Origin: Achromobacter denitrificans NBRC 15125
Lineage (GTDB): Bacteria; Pseudomonadota; Gammaproteobacteria; Burkholderiales; Burkholderiaceae_B
Direction of reading: 5' to 3'
DNA: 40,376 nucleotides
NCBI RefSeq assembly: GCF_001571365.1
Contig: NZ_BCTQ01000047.1
Location: 1 to 40,376, forward strand
Under the pieces are notes generated by a model. It saw nothing but the letters and a program-made list of their open reading frames with translations. It did not search any database and was not told the DNA's origin. Shown here one piece after another: positions 27,375-36,914 of this stretch. How positions within the stretch are numbered: position 1 is the first letter of the stretch; each line of letters begins with the position of its first letter. The position numbers and the translations under genes are program-made.

Positions 27375-28697
27375 CTAGCGCGGCATCTTGGCGTCGGTCA
27401 GCCCGCGATCGGACGCGGAAGCCAGCGCCGATTGCAGCGCGCCCTCGCGCAGATAGCTGCCCATCGCGCCGATGTCGGCGCCCGAGGGCTGCTGGTACAG
27501 GCGCAGGCCCAGCTCCGGGAGGATGGCCAGCAGATGGTCGAAGATGTCGCCCTGGATGCGCTCGTACTCGACCCAGGCCGTCACGGCGGTGAAGCAATAG
27601 ACCTCGACCGGGATGCCTTCGGAGGTGGGCTCCATCATGCGCACCATCATCGCCATGTCCTGGCGGACTTCCGGATTCTGCTTCAGGTAGGCGAGCGCGT
27701 AGGCCCGCAGGGTGCCGATGTTGGTCAGCCGCCGGCGGTTGGCCGGCACGCTGGCCAGCTCGCCCATCGTCTGGTTGGTCTGCGCGATATCGTGGGTCTT
27801 CGCCTGGAGGTAATCGTGCAGCAGGCGAAAGCGCATCAGCCGCTGCGATTCCTCTTCGGTCAGGAACCGCACGCTGGCCGCGTCCACGCGCATGGTGCGC
27901 TTGATGCGCCGCCCGCCCGACTCGAACATGTGCCGGTAGTTGCGGTAGCTTTCCGAGAACAGCTTGTAGGTGGGCACCGTGGTGACGGTATTGTCCCAAT
28001 TCTGCACCTTCACCGTATGCAGCGCGATGTCCTTCACGAAGCCGTCGGCGTTGGATTGCGGCATCTCGATCCAGTCGCCGATGCGCAGCATGTCGTTGCT
28101 GGTGAGCTGGGTGCTGGCCACCAGGGACAGCAAGGTGTCCTTGAACACCAGCAGCAGCACGGCCGACAGCGCGCCCAGGCCGGAGATCATCCAGAGCGGC
28201 GAGCGGTCGATCAGGATGGAAAGCACCAAAACGGTGCAAACCGCCATCAGGATCAGCTTGCTGATCTGGATATAGCCCTTGATCGAGCGGGTCTGCGCCC
28301 GCGTCGTGGCCGAATAGGTGTCCTGCCAGGCGCTCAGCACGCCCGAGAACGCCACGAACACGCAGATCCAGGCGCCGGCGTGCGCCAGCCGCCCCACCAC
28401 CGTCACCGCCCACTCGACGTGCGGCACCAGGCCGATGCCCAGCGACACCACCGCGAACGGCACCGCGTACCAGAGGTTCTGGTAGGCGCGGCGGCGCTGC
28501 AGCGCCTTGTCCCAGTCGCCCCGCCCGCTCAGCACCAGCGCTCGATGCGCCAGCAGCAGCACGACCCGCGCGACGACCCACTGGATGAAAAGCGCGATCA
28601 GGATCAGCACGCCGATCCCGATCAGCGTCTGCGCCCAGGCCTCGCGCGGCAGATGGGTATCCAATTGGGTGACCAGCTCTTCCCATTCCAGGGGCAT
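27375..28697 (-). CDS. mechanosensitive channel of the MscS superfamily, YbdG-like
   Basis: A 440-residue inner-membrane protein. The N-terminal half has about five membrane helices (about 22-45, 75-92, 98-120, 145-165, 170-190). The pore helix and MscS beta domain follow ([65 protein letters not shown]). The C-terminal alpha-beta region is longer than in MscS and matches the YbdG/YjeP-like group, which open under osmotic downshock. Start ATG 28697 follows a purine-rich ribosome site; the open frame upstream overlaps argH on the opposite strand and is a shadow. It is divergent from argH and 56 nt upstream of nadE. Confidence 0.92.
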   Translation of the reverse strand: MPLEWEELVTQLDTHLPREAWAQTLIGIGVLILIALFIQWVVARVVLLLAHRALVLSGRGDWDKALQRRRAYQNLWYAVPFAVVSLGIGLVPHVEWAVTVVGRLAHAGAWICVFVAFSGVLSAWQDTYSATTRAQTRSIKGYIQISKLILMAVCTVLVLSILIDRSPLWMISGLGALSAVLLLVFKDTLLSLVASTQLTSNDMLRIGDWIEMPQSNADGFVKDIALHTVKVQNWDNTVTTVPTYKLFSESYRNYRHMFESGGRRIKRTMRVDAASVRFLTEEESQRLMRFRLLHDYLQAKTHDIAQTNQTMGELASVPANRRRLTNIGTLRAYALAYLKQNPEVRQDMAMMVRMMEPTSEGIPVEVYCFTAVTAWVEYERIQGDIFDHLLAILPELGLRLYQQPSGADIGAMGSYLREGALQSALASASDRGLTDAKMPR

Positions 28698-28819
28698 AGG
28701 CTCTCTTCTCGCACTAAGTTCGTGAATCTGACCCGGGATTATCGGCCAAGTCGCGGCAATGCGCGGTTCCCGGTCCGTAAAACCCCGTCGGCCGCCGCCC
28801 CGCGCCCCGCGCGAGGCCC

Positions 28820-28825
28820 TATAAT
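28820..28825 (+). promoter_or_regulatory. consensus -10 element of argH, very close to the start codon
   Basis: A perfect TATAAT ends only 10 nt before the argH ATG. A transcript from it would begin about 3-5 nt before the start codon, and no Shine-Dalgarno sequence is present in the gap. No good -35 is visible. This suggests a near-leaderless argH message. Confidence 0.5.
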
Positions 28826-28835
28826 TCCGCCCATC

Positions 28836-30257
28836 ATGGCAAAGACTCCCTCCCCCGATCAAAACCAGTTCGCCAACAAGGCGCAGGCCTGGTCCGCCCG
28901 GTTCTCGGAACCGGTTTCCGAACTCGTCAAACGCTACACGGCGTCCGTGGATTTCGACAAGCGCCTGGCGCGCTACGACATCCAGGGTTCGCTCGCGCAC
29001 GCGGACATGCTGGCCGCCCAGGGCATCATCGGCGCCCAGGACCTGGCCGACATCCAGCGCGGCATGACGCAGATCCTGTCCGAAATCGACGCCGGCAGCT
29101 TCCAGTGGCTGCTCGACCTCGAAGACGTGCACCTGAACATCGAAAAGCGCCTGGTCGAGCTGGTGGGCGACGCGGGCAAGCGCCTGCACACCGGCCGGTC
29201 GCGCAACGACCAGGTCGCCACCGACATCCGCCTGTGGCTGCGCACCGAGATCGACACCCTGGTCGACCTGCTGCGCCAGCTGCGCCACGCGCTGGCCACC
29301 GTCGCGCTGGAGAACGCCGGCACCATCATGCCGGGCTTCACGCACCTGCAGGTCGCCCAGCCCGTCACGTTCGGCCACCACCTGCTGGCCTACGCCGAAA
29401 TGTTCGGCCGCGACGCCGAGCGCCTGGCCGATTGCCGCCGCCGCGTGAACCGCCTGCCGCTGGGCGCCGCCGCCCTGGCCGGCACGTCCTTCCCGATCGA
29501 CCGCGAACGCGTCGCCAAGACGCTGGGCTTCGACGGCGTGTGCCGCAACTCGCTGGACGCCGTGTCCGACCGCGACTTCGCCATCGAATTCTGCGCCGCC
29601 GGCGCGCTCATCATGACGCACGTGTCGCGCCTGTCCGAAGAACTGGTGCTCTGGATGAGCCCGCGCGTGGGCTTCATCGACCTGGCCGACCGCTTCTGCA
29701 CCGGCAGCTCGATCATGCCGCAGAAGAAGAACCCCGACGTGCCCGAACTGGCCCGCGGCAAGACCGGCCGCGTCAACGGCCACCTGGTCGCCCTGCTGAC
29801 CCTGATGAAGGGCCAGCCCCTGGCCTACAACAAGGACAATCAGGAAGACAAGGAAGGCCTGTTCGACACGGCGGACACGCTGCGCGACACGCTCACCATC
29901 TTCGCGGACATGGCCGGCGGCATCAAGGTCAAGGCCGACAACATGCGCGCCGCCGCCCTGCAGGGCTTCGCCACCGCCACCGACCTGGCCGACTACCTGG
30001 TCAAGCGCGGCGTGCCGTTCCGCGACGCCCACGAAGTGGTGGCCCACGCCGTGCGCGACTGCGAACAGCGCGGCTGCGACCTGGCCGACCTCTCGCTGGC
30101 CGAGCTGAAGGCCTACCACGCCAGCATCGGCGACGACGTGCACGACGTGCTGACCCTGGAAGGCTCCGTCGCCGCCCGCAATCACGTGGGCGGCACCGCC
30201 CCCGAGCGCGTGGCCGAGGAAGCCCGTCGGGTCCTGGCGGAAACGGCCGCCGGCTGA
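28836..30257 (+). CDS. argH: argininosuccinate lyase
   Basis: A 473-residue enzyme of the fumarase/aspartase superfamily. It splits argininosuccinate into arginine and fumarate, the last step of arginine synthesis. Signatures are the N-terminal [26 protein letters not shown] (118-130), [11 protein letters not shown] with the catalytic His170, and the mobile loop [12 protein letters not shown] (290-301) carrying the catalytic Ser. All key residues are intact and the length is normal. The start ATG 28836 fits the family; the large open frame upstream is antisense to the channel gene. It ends at a strong bidirectional terminator. Confidence 0.98.
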   Translation: MAKTPSPDQNQFANKAQAWSARFSEPVSELVKRYTASVDFDKRLARYDIQGSLAHADMLAAQGIIGAQDLADIQRGMTQILSEIDAGSFQWLLDLEDVHLNIEKRLVELVGDAGKRLHTGRSRNDQVATDIRLWLRTEIDTLVDLLRQLRHALATVALENAGTIMPGFTHLQVAQPVTFGHHLLAYAEMFGRDAERLADCRRRVNRLPLGAAALAGTSFPIDRERVAKTLGFDGVCRNSLDAVSDRDFAIEFCAAGALIMTHVSRLSEELVLWMSPRVGFIDLADRFCTGSSIMPQKKNPDVPELARGKTGRVNGHLVALLTLMKGQPLAYNKDNQEDKEGLFDTADTLRDTLTIFADMAGGIKVKADNMRAAALQGFATATDLADYLVKRGVPFRDAHEVVAHAVRDCEQRGCDLADLSLAELKAYHASIGDDVHDVLTLEGSVAARNHVGGTAPERVAEEARRVLAETAAG

Positions 30258-30285
30258 TTCCGCAAGCCCGCTGGCTTGCCGCGCG

Positions 30286-30310
30286 CAAGGCCCCCGTCAT
30301 GGGGGCCTTG
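30286..30310. terminator. bidirectional terminator between argH and the convergent LysR gene
   Basis: CAAGGCCCCC-GTCAT-GGGGGCCTTG is a perfect 10-bp stem with a 5-nt loop, followed on the plus strand by TCGCTT. It lies between the two convergent stops and is the best terminator-like structure in the window. Confidence 0.7.
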
Positions 30311-30320
30311 TCGCTTCCGC

Positions 30321-31229
30321 TCAATCTATCCGCAGCGATTCGCCCAGCACCCGCAGCACCGCATCCACCTTGGGCGACGACTCTCGCTTCAAGGGCCAGG
30401 CCAGAAACAGCGGCAGCCCCTCGGCGGCCAGCTGCGGCAGCACCTCGACCACGCGCCCATCGCGCAGGGCATCGGCCGCCAGCCAGGTCGCCAGCTGCGC
30501 GATGCCGCAACCCGCCGCCACCGCTTCCACCTGGGCTTCGGCGCTGTCCAGCACCACGGCGCCTTCCACCGGGAGCAGGCGAGCCGGCCCGCCTTCCTGC
30601 GCGATCCGCCACGCCGGCGCCTCGCCATCGGCGCGTCCGTAGGCCACGGCGTCGTGGCGCGACAGCGCGTCCACCGTCAGCGGCGCGCCGCGGCGGGCCA
30701 GGTAGTCCGGCGACGCGCAGAACACCACGCGCTCGGATCCCAGGTAGCGGCGGCCCAGGCCGGGCGCCCAGCGGTCCGGGCCGCCGATGCGCACGGCCAC
30801 GTCGATCCCCTCCTCCATCAAGTCCACGAAACGGTCCGTGAACGACAGCTGTGGCCGCAGCCGGGGATGCCGCCGGAAGAAATCCAGCAGCAGCGGCAGC
30901 GCCTTCAGGCGGCCGAAGGTGGCGGGCAGGTCGATCCGCAGGCGGCCCGCGGGCTCGCGCCGCTCGGCCGCCAGCATTGCCTCGGCATCCTGGAGTTCCT
31001 CCAGCACCCGCGCGCAGGTTCCGTAGAACGCGCGGCCGGCGTCGGTAAGTGCCAGGTGGCGGGTGCTGCGCTCGAACAGCCGGGCGTTCAGGCGCGCTTC
31101 CAGCCGCGCCACGCTCTTGCCCACGGCGGAGGCGCTGAGGTTGAGCCGCTCGGCCGCGGCCGTGAAGCTGCCGGCATCGGCGGTGCAGACAAAGGCCTCG
31201 ATGCCCTTGAGGCGTTCGGAAGGAATCAT
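30321..31229 (-). CDS. LysR-family regulator divergent from an MFS transporter
   Basis: A 302-residue LysR-type regulator of the DsdC/AaeR-like group. The winged helix-turn-helix is at about 4-62 (GIEAFVCTADAGSFTAAAER, then SASAVGKSVARLEARLNARL). The effector domain has the usual RLRIDLPATFGRL and DVAVRIGGPD segments. It is divergent from the MFS gene, with an AT-rich gap of 109 nt holding a near-perfect inverted repeat next to its own start, so it probably controls both genes. The ligand is unknown; regulators of this kind often respond to a substrate of the neighbouring transporter. Confidence 0.92.
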   Translation of the reverse strand: MIPSERLKGIEAFVCTADAGSFTAAAERLNLSASAVGKSVARLEARLNARLFERSTRHLALTDAGRAFYGTCARVLEELQDAEAMLAAERREPAGRLRIDLPATFGRLKALPLLLDFFRRHPRLRPQLSFTDRFVDLMEEGIDVAVRIGGPDRWAPGLGRRYLGSERVVFCASPDYLARRGAPLTVDALSRHDAVAYGRADGEAPAWRIAQEGGPARLLPVEGAVVLDSAEAQVEAVAAGCGIAQLATWLAADALRDGRVVEVLPQLAAEGLPLFLAWPLKRESSPKVDAVLRVLGESLRID

Positions 31230-31239
31230 GGGCGGCGCT

Positions 31240-31262
31240 ATTAAGGAATTTATTTCTTTAAT
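31240..31262. promoter_or_regulatory. candidate LysR operator: AT-rich inverted repeat
   Basis: ATTAAGGAA-TTTAT-TTCTTTAAT has 9-bp arms with one mismatch, lying 10 nt from the LysR start codon. AT content is far above the surroundings. The position suits autorepression of the LysR gene and control of the divergent transporter. Confidence 0.5.
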
Positions 31263-31338
31263 CCCAGGAATAAATACCTGAGATAAGAAATTCTATCCCT
31301 AATATCGTTCAGGACTGTCTTCCTGTCCGAGCCTCTCC

Positions 31339-32520
31339 ATGATTGCGCCTCCCCAGTCCGCCGCCCCCGCGGCCGCCCTCTCCACCGGCATCCTCGCCCT
31401 CGCGGCCTTCGCCATCGTCTCCACCGAATTCCTGATCGTGGGCCTGCTGCCCGAGCTGGCCCGCGACCTGTCGATCCCGGTTTCGGCCGCCGGCCAACTG
31501 GTGACGCTGTTCGCCTTCACCGTCATGCTGTCCGGCCCGCTGCTGACCGCGGCGCTCTCGCACGTCGAACGCAAACGACTGTTCGTGGCCATATTGCTGG
31601 TCTTCGCCGCCGCCAATGCGCTGGCCGCGGCGGCGCCGAACATCTGGGTGCTGGCGCTGGCGCGCCTCGTTCCCGCCCTGGCGCTGCCCGTGTTCTGGGG
31701 CACGGCCAGCGAAGCCGCGGCGCAACTGGCCGGCCCGCGCCACGCGGGCCGGGCCGTGGCCCGCGTCTACCTGGGGATCTCGGGCGCCATGCTCTTCGGC
31801 ATCCCGCTGGGCACGCTGGCGGCCGCTTCCCTGGGCTGGCGCGGCAGCTTCTGGGGCCTGGCCGCGCTCTGCCTGGCGCTGGCCGGGCTGATGCTCGCCT
31901 TCATGCCGGCCCTGCCCCGGCCGCCGCGCACCAGCATGCGCGCGCAGGCGCGCATCCTGCGCGATCCGCGCCTGCAGGCCCATATCGCCTTGTCCGTCAT
32001 GGTGTTCACGGCCATGTTCGCGTCCTACACCTACCTGGCGGACGTGCTCGAACGCATCGCCGGCGTGCCGCCCGCCCAGGTGGGGTGGTGGCTGATGGGC
32101 TTCGGCGCCGTGGGCCTGGCCGGCAACTGGCTGGGCGGACGCGCCGTGGATCGCGGCCCGCTGGCGGCCACCCTGGTATTCACCGTGCAGTTGGGCCTGG
32201 GCGCGCTGGCCGCCATCGCGCTGGCCTCGTCCCCGGCGGCGATGCTGCCGGCCCTGGCCATCTGGAGCATCGCCAACACCGCCTTGTACCCGGTCTGCCA
32301 GGTGCGCGTGATGCGGGCCGCGCCGCAAGCCCAGGCCATGGCGGGAACGCTGAACGTCTCGGCGGCCAACGCCGGCATCGGCGCGGGCGCGTTGCTGGGC
32401 GGGCTTGCCATCTCGCAATGGGGCCTGGGCAGCGTGGGCTACGCGGCGGCGGCCGTCGCCCTGCCGGCGGCGCTCGCCGTTCCCTTGATCGCGCGGCTGC
32501 GGCCGCGGCCGGCGGCCTGA
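31339..32520 (+). CDS. MFS transporter, DHA1 family (AraJ/YdhP-like efflux)
   Basis: A 393-residue inner-membrane protein with about 12 hydrophobic helices. It belongs to the major facilitator superfamily drug:H+ antiporter-1 group. The N-terminus has FAIVSTEFLIVGLLPELARD, a pattern of AraJ/YdhP/Bcr-like exporters, and helix 5 has the antiporter-type GIPLGTLAAASLGWRGSFW. It is probably a drug, sugar or metabolite exporter controlled by the divergent LysR protein. The substrate cannot be deduced. Confidence 0.92.
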   Translation: MIAPPQSAAPAAALSTGILALAAFAIVSTEFLIVGLLPELARDLSIPVSAAGQLVTLFAFTVMLSGPLLTAALSHVERKRLFVAILLVFAAANALAAAAPNIWVLALARLVPALALPVFWGTASEAAAQLAGPRHAGRAVARVYLGISGAMLFGIPLGTLAAASLGWRGSFWGLAALCLALAGLMLAFMPALPRPPRTSMRAQARILRDPRLQAHIALSVMVFTAMFASYTYLADVLERIAGVPPAQVGWWLMGFGAVGLAGNWLGGRAVDRGPLAATLVFTVQLGLGALAAIALASSPAAMLPALAIWSIANTALYPVCQVRVMRAAPQAQAMAGTLNVSAANAGIGAGALLGGLAISQWGLGSVGYAAAAVALPAALAVPLIARLRPRPAA

Positions 32521-32546
32521 CCGCCCTGCGCGGGCGCCGCCTCCGA

Positions 32547-32552
32547 TATCAT
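32547..32552 (+). promoter_or_regulatory. possible -10 of the dikinase-like gene
   Basis: TATCAT lies 29 nt before the ATG in the 61-nt gap after the MFS gene. No clear -35 hexamer is visible. Confidence 0.3.
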
Positions 32553-32581
32553 CGCGGCTTCGCCATTTCCCGCCGCCATCC

Positions 32582-34588
32582 ATGGGTTCGCCACGCGCAT
32601 CGTTCCGGCCTGCTTCGTCTTCCCTGCCCGCCCTCCTGGCCGCCCTCAGCCTGCTGTGCGCCGCGCCCGGTCCCGGCGCCCATGCCCAGACGGCCCGCAA
32701 ACCCTCGCCCTACGAGAACCAGCAGCAGCTGCGGATCGGCGACGACGCGCCCGCGTCCGCGCCGGACGCGCCCCGGGCCGCCCCGCCCTCGGCCGGCAAG
32801 ATCGAAAACCGCGCCGAGTTCGACCGCCTGGCGCGCGTCTACAACCCCGGCACGCCGCTGGAAATGCCGCACGTGCTGTTCGTGATCGACCGCGAGCGCG
32901 CCAACCGCCTCTACTTCCTCGACACCCCGCGTTACGCCTTGCACGAGAATTTCGTGCGCCAGCGCGGCCTGATGCCGGGGATGGACAAGGCCACGCTGAT
33001 CGCGCAGTACAAGACGCCCAAGCGGCGATTCCTGTTCGGCACCCTGAGCTGGCAGCGGGACCTGCCGGGATACACCTACGAGTTCTGGGAGGGCGACCGG
33101 CTCACGCCGGATCTGCTGCGCCTGGCCGACGCAACGCTGCGTCCGGCCTTCTACGACGCGCTGCGCTTCAAGACCAACTCCACGCTGCACGAAGAAACGG
33201 CCCGGCAAACCGGCCTGGCCTACGTGACGCAGGAAGCGTTGCTGCGCGAGCAGACCTTCCTGCCCCTGAACACCGGCCGCGCGCAGGGACGGCTGCGCAT
33301 CGTCGCCTCGGTCGACGACACGCCCGACCTGTCGCCCACCGACATCGTGGTGCTGGACGAGGTGCCGGCGGCGCTGCCGCCCGTGGCCGGACTGGTCACG
33401 CAACGGCCGTCCACCCTGCTCTCGCACGTCAACCTGCTGGCCAAGGGCTGGCGCATTCCCAACGCCTACGTGCGCGACGCGGTGGCCGCCTTGCGCCGGC
33501 ACGACGGCCAGTGGGTGGAGCTGACGGTGGCGAGCGACGGCTACCGCGTCACGCCCGCCGATCCGTCCGCCGCCCCCGAACGGCCGCCGGCGGCGCGCAC
33601 CCTGCCCAAGCCGGACCTGAGCATGCGCGCGCTCAAGCCCCTGGACGCGCTGGCGGCGCGGGACAGTCGCCATTGCGGCGTCAAGGCCGCCAACCTCGGC
33701 GCCCTGAAAAAAGCCCTGCCGCCCCTGGCCGGCGTGCCCGACGGCTTCTGCATCCCCTTCGCCCAATACGCCGGCTTCATCGCGGGGCTGGACATTCCCG
33801 GACGCGTCGCGGCGCTGGAACGGCGCGCCGACTTCATCGCGGACGCCAACGTGCGGCGCGCGGAACTGGCCGCGCTGCGCCGGCAGATCGAACAGGCCCC
33901 GCCCGACGCGGAACTTGCCCGCGCCTGGCGCGAACTGTGGCAGGCGCGCCTGCAAGGCCGCGGCGTCTTCGTGCGCAGCTCGTCCAATTCCGAAGACCTG
34001 CCCGGCTTCAGCGGCGCCGGCCTCTACACCACCGTGCCGAACGTCACGCAGCCCGACGCGCTGGCGCGGGCGGTACAGGCCGTGTGGGCCTCGGTCTACA
34101 ACTTCGAAGCCTATGAAGCGCGCCGCGCCGCGGGCATCGGCCACGACGCCGTGGCGATGGCCGTGCTGGTGCAGCAAGCGGTGCCCTCGGACAGCTCCGG
34201 CGTCATGATCACCCGCGATCCGTTCGATGCCGGCCGGCGCTTCGTCACCTACATTTCCGCCAAGCGCGGGCTCGGGATCAAAGTGGTGGAAGGCAAGCGC
34301 CAGGCCGAACAGGTGATGTATTCCAGCTGGTCCAAGGCGGTCCAGGTGCTGAGCCGCTCGGCCGAAGACACCCAGCTGGTCGCCGATGCCGCCGGCGGCG
34401 TGCGCGAGGTGCCCATCGGCGACGGGCGCCAGGTGCTGGACGACGCGCTGGTGGCCCGGCTGGCGGCCGTGGGCCGCAAGGTCAAGCAGGCGCTGGGCGG
34501 CAGCGCGGACCAGGACATCGAATGGGCCGCCGTGGGCGACGAGATCCTGGTCCTGCAGGCGCGGCCGTACGTGGACGGCAGCCGCTAG
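32582..34588 (+). CDS. exported protein with phosphohistidine and PEP/pyruvate-dikinase ATP-binding domains
   Basis: A 668-residue protein with a Sec-type signal peptide (Arg5/Arg9, hydrophobic core about 15-28, likely cut AHA-Q near 35-36). Residues about 255-300 look like the swivelling phosphohistidine domain, with VTQRPSTLLSHVNLLAKGWR and the candidate His282. Residues about 365-665 are the ATP-binding domain of PEP synthase/pyruvate phosphate dikinase: GVKAANLGAL (366-375), FVRSSSNSEDLPGFSGAGLY (463-482) and a C-terminal EILVLQARPYV. There is no PEP/pyruvate barrel. The order His-domain then ATP-domain is that of glucan water dikinase rather than PEP synthase. The substrate is unknown, and ATP is not expected in the periplasm. 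It may be a nucleotide-free or repurposed enzyme. Confidence 0.85.
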   Translation: MGSPRASFRPASSSLPALLAALSLLCAAPGPGAHAQTARKPSPYENQQQLRIGDDAPASAPDAPRAAPPSAGKIENRAEFDRLARVYNPGTPLEMPHVLFVIDRERANRLYFLDTPRYALHENFVRQRGLMPGMDKATLIAQYKTPKRRFLFGTLSWQRDLPGYTYEFWEGDRLTPDLLRLADATLRPAFYDALRFKTNSTLHEETARQTGLAYVTQEALLREQTFLPLNTGRAQGRLRIVASVDDTPDLSPTDIVVLDEVPAALPPVAGLVTQRPSTLLSHVNLLAKGWRIPNAYVRDAVAALRRHDGQWVELTVASDGYRVTPADPSAAPERPPAARTLPKPDLSMRALKPLDALAARDSRHCGVKAANLGALKKALPPLAGVPDGFCIPFAQYAGFIAGLDIPGRVAALERRADFIADANVRRAELAALRRQIEQAPPDAELARAWRELWQARLQGRGVFVRSSSNSEDLPGFSGAGLYTTVPNVTQPDALARAVQAVWASVYNFEAYEARRAAGIGHDAVAMAVLVQQAVPSDSSGVMITRDPFDAGRRFVTYISAKRGLGIKVVEGKRQAEQVMYSSWSKAVQVLSRSAEDTQLVADAAGGVREVPIGDGRQVLDDALVARLAAVGRKVKQALGGSADQDIEWAAVGDEILVLQARPYVDGSR

Positions 34589-34601
34589 CGCCCGCCGCGC
34601 C

Positions 34602-35582
34602 TCAGTCCGGCGTGGCGCCCGACGCCTGCACGACCTGCTTCCACTGCGCGAACTCGGCCTGCTGGCGCGCCGCGAGCTCGGCCGGACCGTCATGCATCAT
34701 GGTCACGCCCAGCTGGGCGAACTTCTGTTGCAGCGCCGGATCGGCCATCACCTTGCGAATCGCCTTGCTCAGGGCCTCGACGGAAGCCGGCGGCGCGTTC
34801 TTCGCGCCGTAGAAGGCAACCCACAAGTCGCCGCGGAAGCCCGGAATGGCTTCGTTGATCGCGGGCACGTCCGGCAGCAGCGCGTTGCGCTTTTCGCTGC
34901 TCACGCCCAGCGCGCGCAGCTTGCCGGCCTTGATGCCCTCCACCGCCGAAGGCAGGCTGGCGAACAGCATGGGCACCTGGTTGCCCATCACGTCGGCCAT
35001 GGCCGGCGACACCCCGCGGTAGGGAATGTGCTGCATGCGCAGGCCGCCCAGCTCGTCCAGCATCACGCCCAGCAGATGGTTCAGCGTCCCCGCGCCCGCC
35101 GACGCGTACTGGTACTTGTCGGGGTTGGCCTTGACCAGCGCCATGAACTCGTTCAGGTCGCGCGCCGGGAACTCGGGATTCACGCACAGCACGTTGGGCA
35201 CTTCGCCCACCGCCGCGATCGGCGCGAAGTCTTCGAGCGGATCGAACTTCGCATCCTTGTACACCCAGGGAACGATCAGCTGGTTGCTGTTCGCCGTGAA
35301 CAGCACGGTATAGCCGTCCTGGGGCTCGCGCAGGAAAGCCTGCGTGCCCACGACGCCGCCCGCGCCCGGCTTGTTGATCACCACCACGGGCTGGCCGAGT
35401 TCCGGCGCCAGCTTCTCGGCCATGATGCGCGCCACGATGTCCACCGTGCCGCCGGCCGCGGTGGGCACGAACACGTTGACCGGCCGGTCGGGAAAGCCGG
35501 CCGCCTGCGCCCCGCCCGCGCCCGCGAACGCCGCGGCCGCGCACAGCGCCAGCGCGCCTCGCTTCAGTCTGTTGAAATCCAT
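34602..35582 (-). CDS. Bug/TctC-family periplasmic binding protein
   Basis: A 326-residue extracytoplasmic binding protein of the Bug family, greatly expanded in Bordetella and relatives. Signal peptide about 1-27 (AQAA). The mature part starts FPDRPVNVFVPTAAGGTVDI, the conserved first strand and ligand loop, with further family motifs VVVINKPGAGGVVGTQ and YASAGAGTLNHL. Bug proteins bind carboxylates or small amides and either feed tripartite transporters or act as sensors. No TctA/TctB gene is nearby. It starts one nt after the amidase stop, so both are cotranslated, and an amide or its acid product is a reasonable ligand. Confidence 0.94.
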   Translation of the reverse strand: MDFNRLKRGALALCAAAAFAGAGGAQAAGFPDRPVNVFVPTAAGGTVDIVARIMAEKLAPELGQPVVVINKPGAGGVVGTQAFLREPQDGYTVLFTANSNQLIVPWVYKDAKFDPLEDFAPIAAVGEVPNVLCVNPEFPARDLNEFMALVKANPDKYQYASAGAGTLNHLLGVMLDELGGLRMQHIPYRGVSPAMADVMGNQVPMLFASLPSAVEGIKAGKLRALGVSSEKRNALLPDVPAINEAIPGFRGDLWVAFYGAKNAPPASVEALSKAIRKVMADPALQQKFAQLGVTMMHDGPAELAARQQAEFAQWKQVVQASGATPD

Positions 35583-35583
35583 G

Positions 35584-36864
35584 TCATTCCCCTTGCTGTA
35601 TCAGCAGATGATGTAGTTTCCGGCCCAGGGCGAGCAACGCGCGGTCGCTCTCCCAATCGCCGACCAATTGCATGCCCAGAGGCAGTCCCGCGGGATTGAA
35701 AGCGGTCGGCAGGTGCAGGCATGGCCACCCCAGCACCGACCAGATCTTGTTGAACGAGGCGTCGCCGGTATGCGCCAGGCCGCGCGGCGCGGGCCCCGGC
35801 GTGCTGGGCGTGAGCACCGCGTCGGCGCCGTCGTACAGCCTGCGCCAGCCGTGCCGAAGCTCCGCCTGCAGCGCCCGCATCTCGCGGTACTGCCCGGCGC
35901 CGATGGCCAGGCCCTCGACGACGGCCTGGCGCAGCGCGGCGCTCACGGCATCCGCCCGGCGCTCCACCACGGGCGCCAGGCTGCGCGCGAATTCGTAGTG
36001 CATGATCACGTCGTGCGCCCGCAGCAGCCGCGCCGTTTCGCGCTCTGCCTCCACGCTCACGCAGCGCACCCCGTGCGCGCCCAGCACGGCCTGGATCCGG
36101 GCAATCTCCGCCCGGCCTTCCGCGCTCAGCTCGGCGCGGGGATTGCCGAGTTGAACGGCGATCGTGGGCGTCCGGTCGGCGCGGTCATCCGCGTCCGGCT
36201 CGTCCAGCAGCGCCTGCGCGACCGCCTGCGCGTCTTCCACGCCGTTCGCGTACCAGCCTATGGTGTCCAGCGATTCGCAGGTCAGCTTCATGCCGTCGCG
36301 GAACACGCGGCCGAAGCTCGGCTTGAAGCCGACCACGCCGCAGAACGCGGCCGGACGGATCATCGACCCGCCGGTCTGCGTGCCCAGCGCCACCGGCACC
36401 ATGCCGGCCGCCACCGCCGCGGCGGACCCGCTGGACGAGCCGCCCGGCGTGTGCGACGGCGCATGCGGGTTGCGCGTGGGGCCGGGGGTTCTGAAGGCGA
36501 ATTCGGCGGTCACCGTCTTGCCGATGGGAATGGCGCCGGCGGCGCGCAGCATCCCCACGGCGCAGGCATCGAAGGCCTGGGTCCCGGCGGCCAGCGCCGG
36601 CGCGCCATGGCCGGTGGGCATGCCGGCCACGTCGATCACATCCTTGATGCCGACGGGCACGCCGGCAAGCACGCCGCCGGCAATCGCGGCCGGATCGAGG
36701 GCATCGAGCGCCTCGGCCGGCATGACGTGGCTCCATGCCCGCAGGTCCGCCTCGCCCCGTTCGATGGCGGCCAGGCTCTGGCGCGCCGCCGCCAGCGGCC
36801 CGGCCTCGCCGCGCCGGACGCGCCGGGCAATGGCGACGGCTGAAGGAAGAAAAGCGTGGGACAT
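35584..36864 (-). CDS. amidase (amidase-signature family)
   Basis: A 426-residue amidase-signature hydrolase that cleaves a C-N amide bond in the cytoplasm. The Ser-cisSer-Lys triad is complete: Lys74 in VGIKDVID, Ser143 in TPGGSSSGSAAA, and the nucleophile Ser167 in GTQTGGSMIRPA. There is no signal peptide. The C-terminus has the family segment TPSTPGPAPRGL and LGMQLVGDWESDRALLALG. The sequence alone does not separate it from GatA-like or allophanate-type enzymes, but lack of gatB/gatC neighbours and its size argue for a catabolic amidase. It is cotranscribed with the Bug binding protein and divergent from a LysR gene. Confidence 0.93.
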   Translation of the reverse strand: MSHAFLPSAVAIARRVRRGEAGPLAAARQSLAAIERGEADLRAWSHVMPAEALDALDPAAIAGGVLAGVPVGIKDVIDVAGMPTGHGAPALAAGTQAFDACAVGMLRAAGAIPIGKTVTAEFAFRTPGPTRNPHAPSHTPGGSSSGSAAAVAAGMVPVALGTQTGGSMIRPAAFCGVVGFKPSFGRVFRDGMKLTCESLDTIGWYANGVEDAQAVAQALLDEPDADDRADRTPTIAVQLGNPRAELSAEGRAEIARIQAVLGAHGVRCVSVEAERETARLLRAHDVIMHYEFARSLAPVVERRADAVSAALRQAVVEGLAIGAGQYREMRALQAELRHGWRRLYDGADAVLTPSTPGPAPRGLAHTGDASFNKIWSVLGWPCLHLPTAFNPAGLPLGMQLVGDWESDRALLALGRKLHHLLIQQGE

Positions 36865-36914
36865 GAGGAATCCGTAAGTGCCTGCTGATTGAATCGATGC
36901 GGCATCTTAGGAAC

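Noticed and set aside
27375..30257. Very long open frames on both strands through the channel and argH genes
   Set aside because: In this GC-rich DNA, antisense frames lack stops. Protein motifs place the channel at 27375-28697 and argH at 28836-30257; the extensions have no family features.
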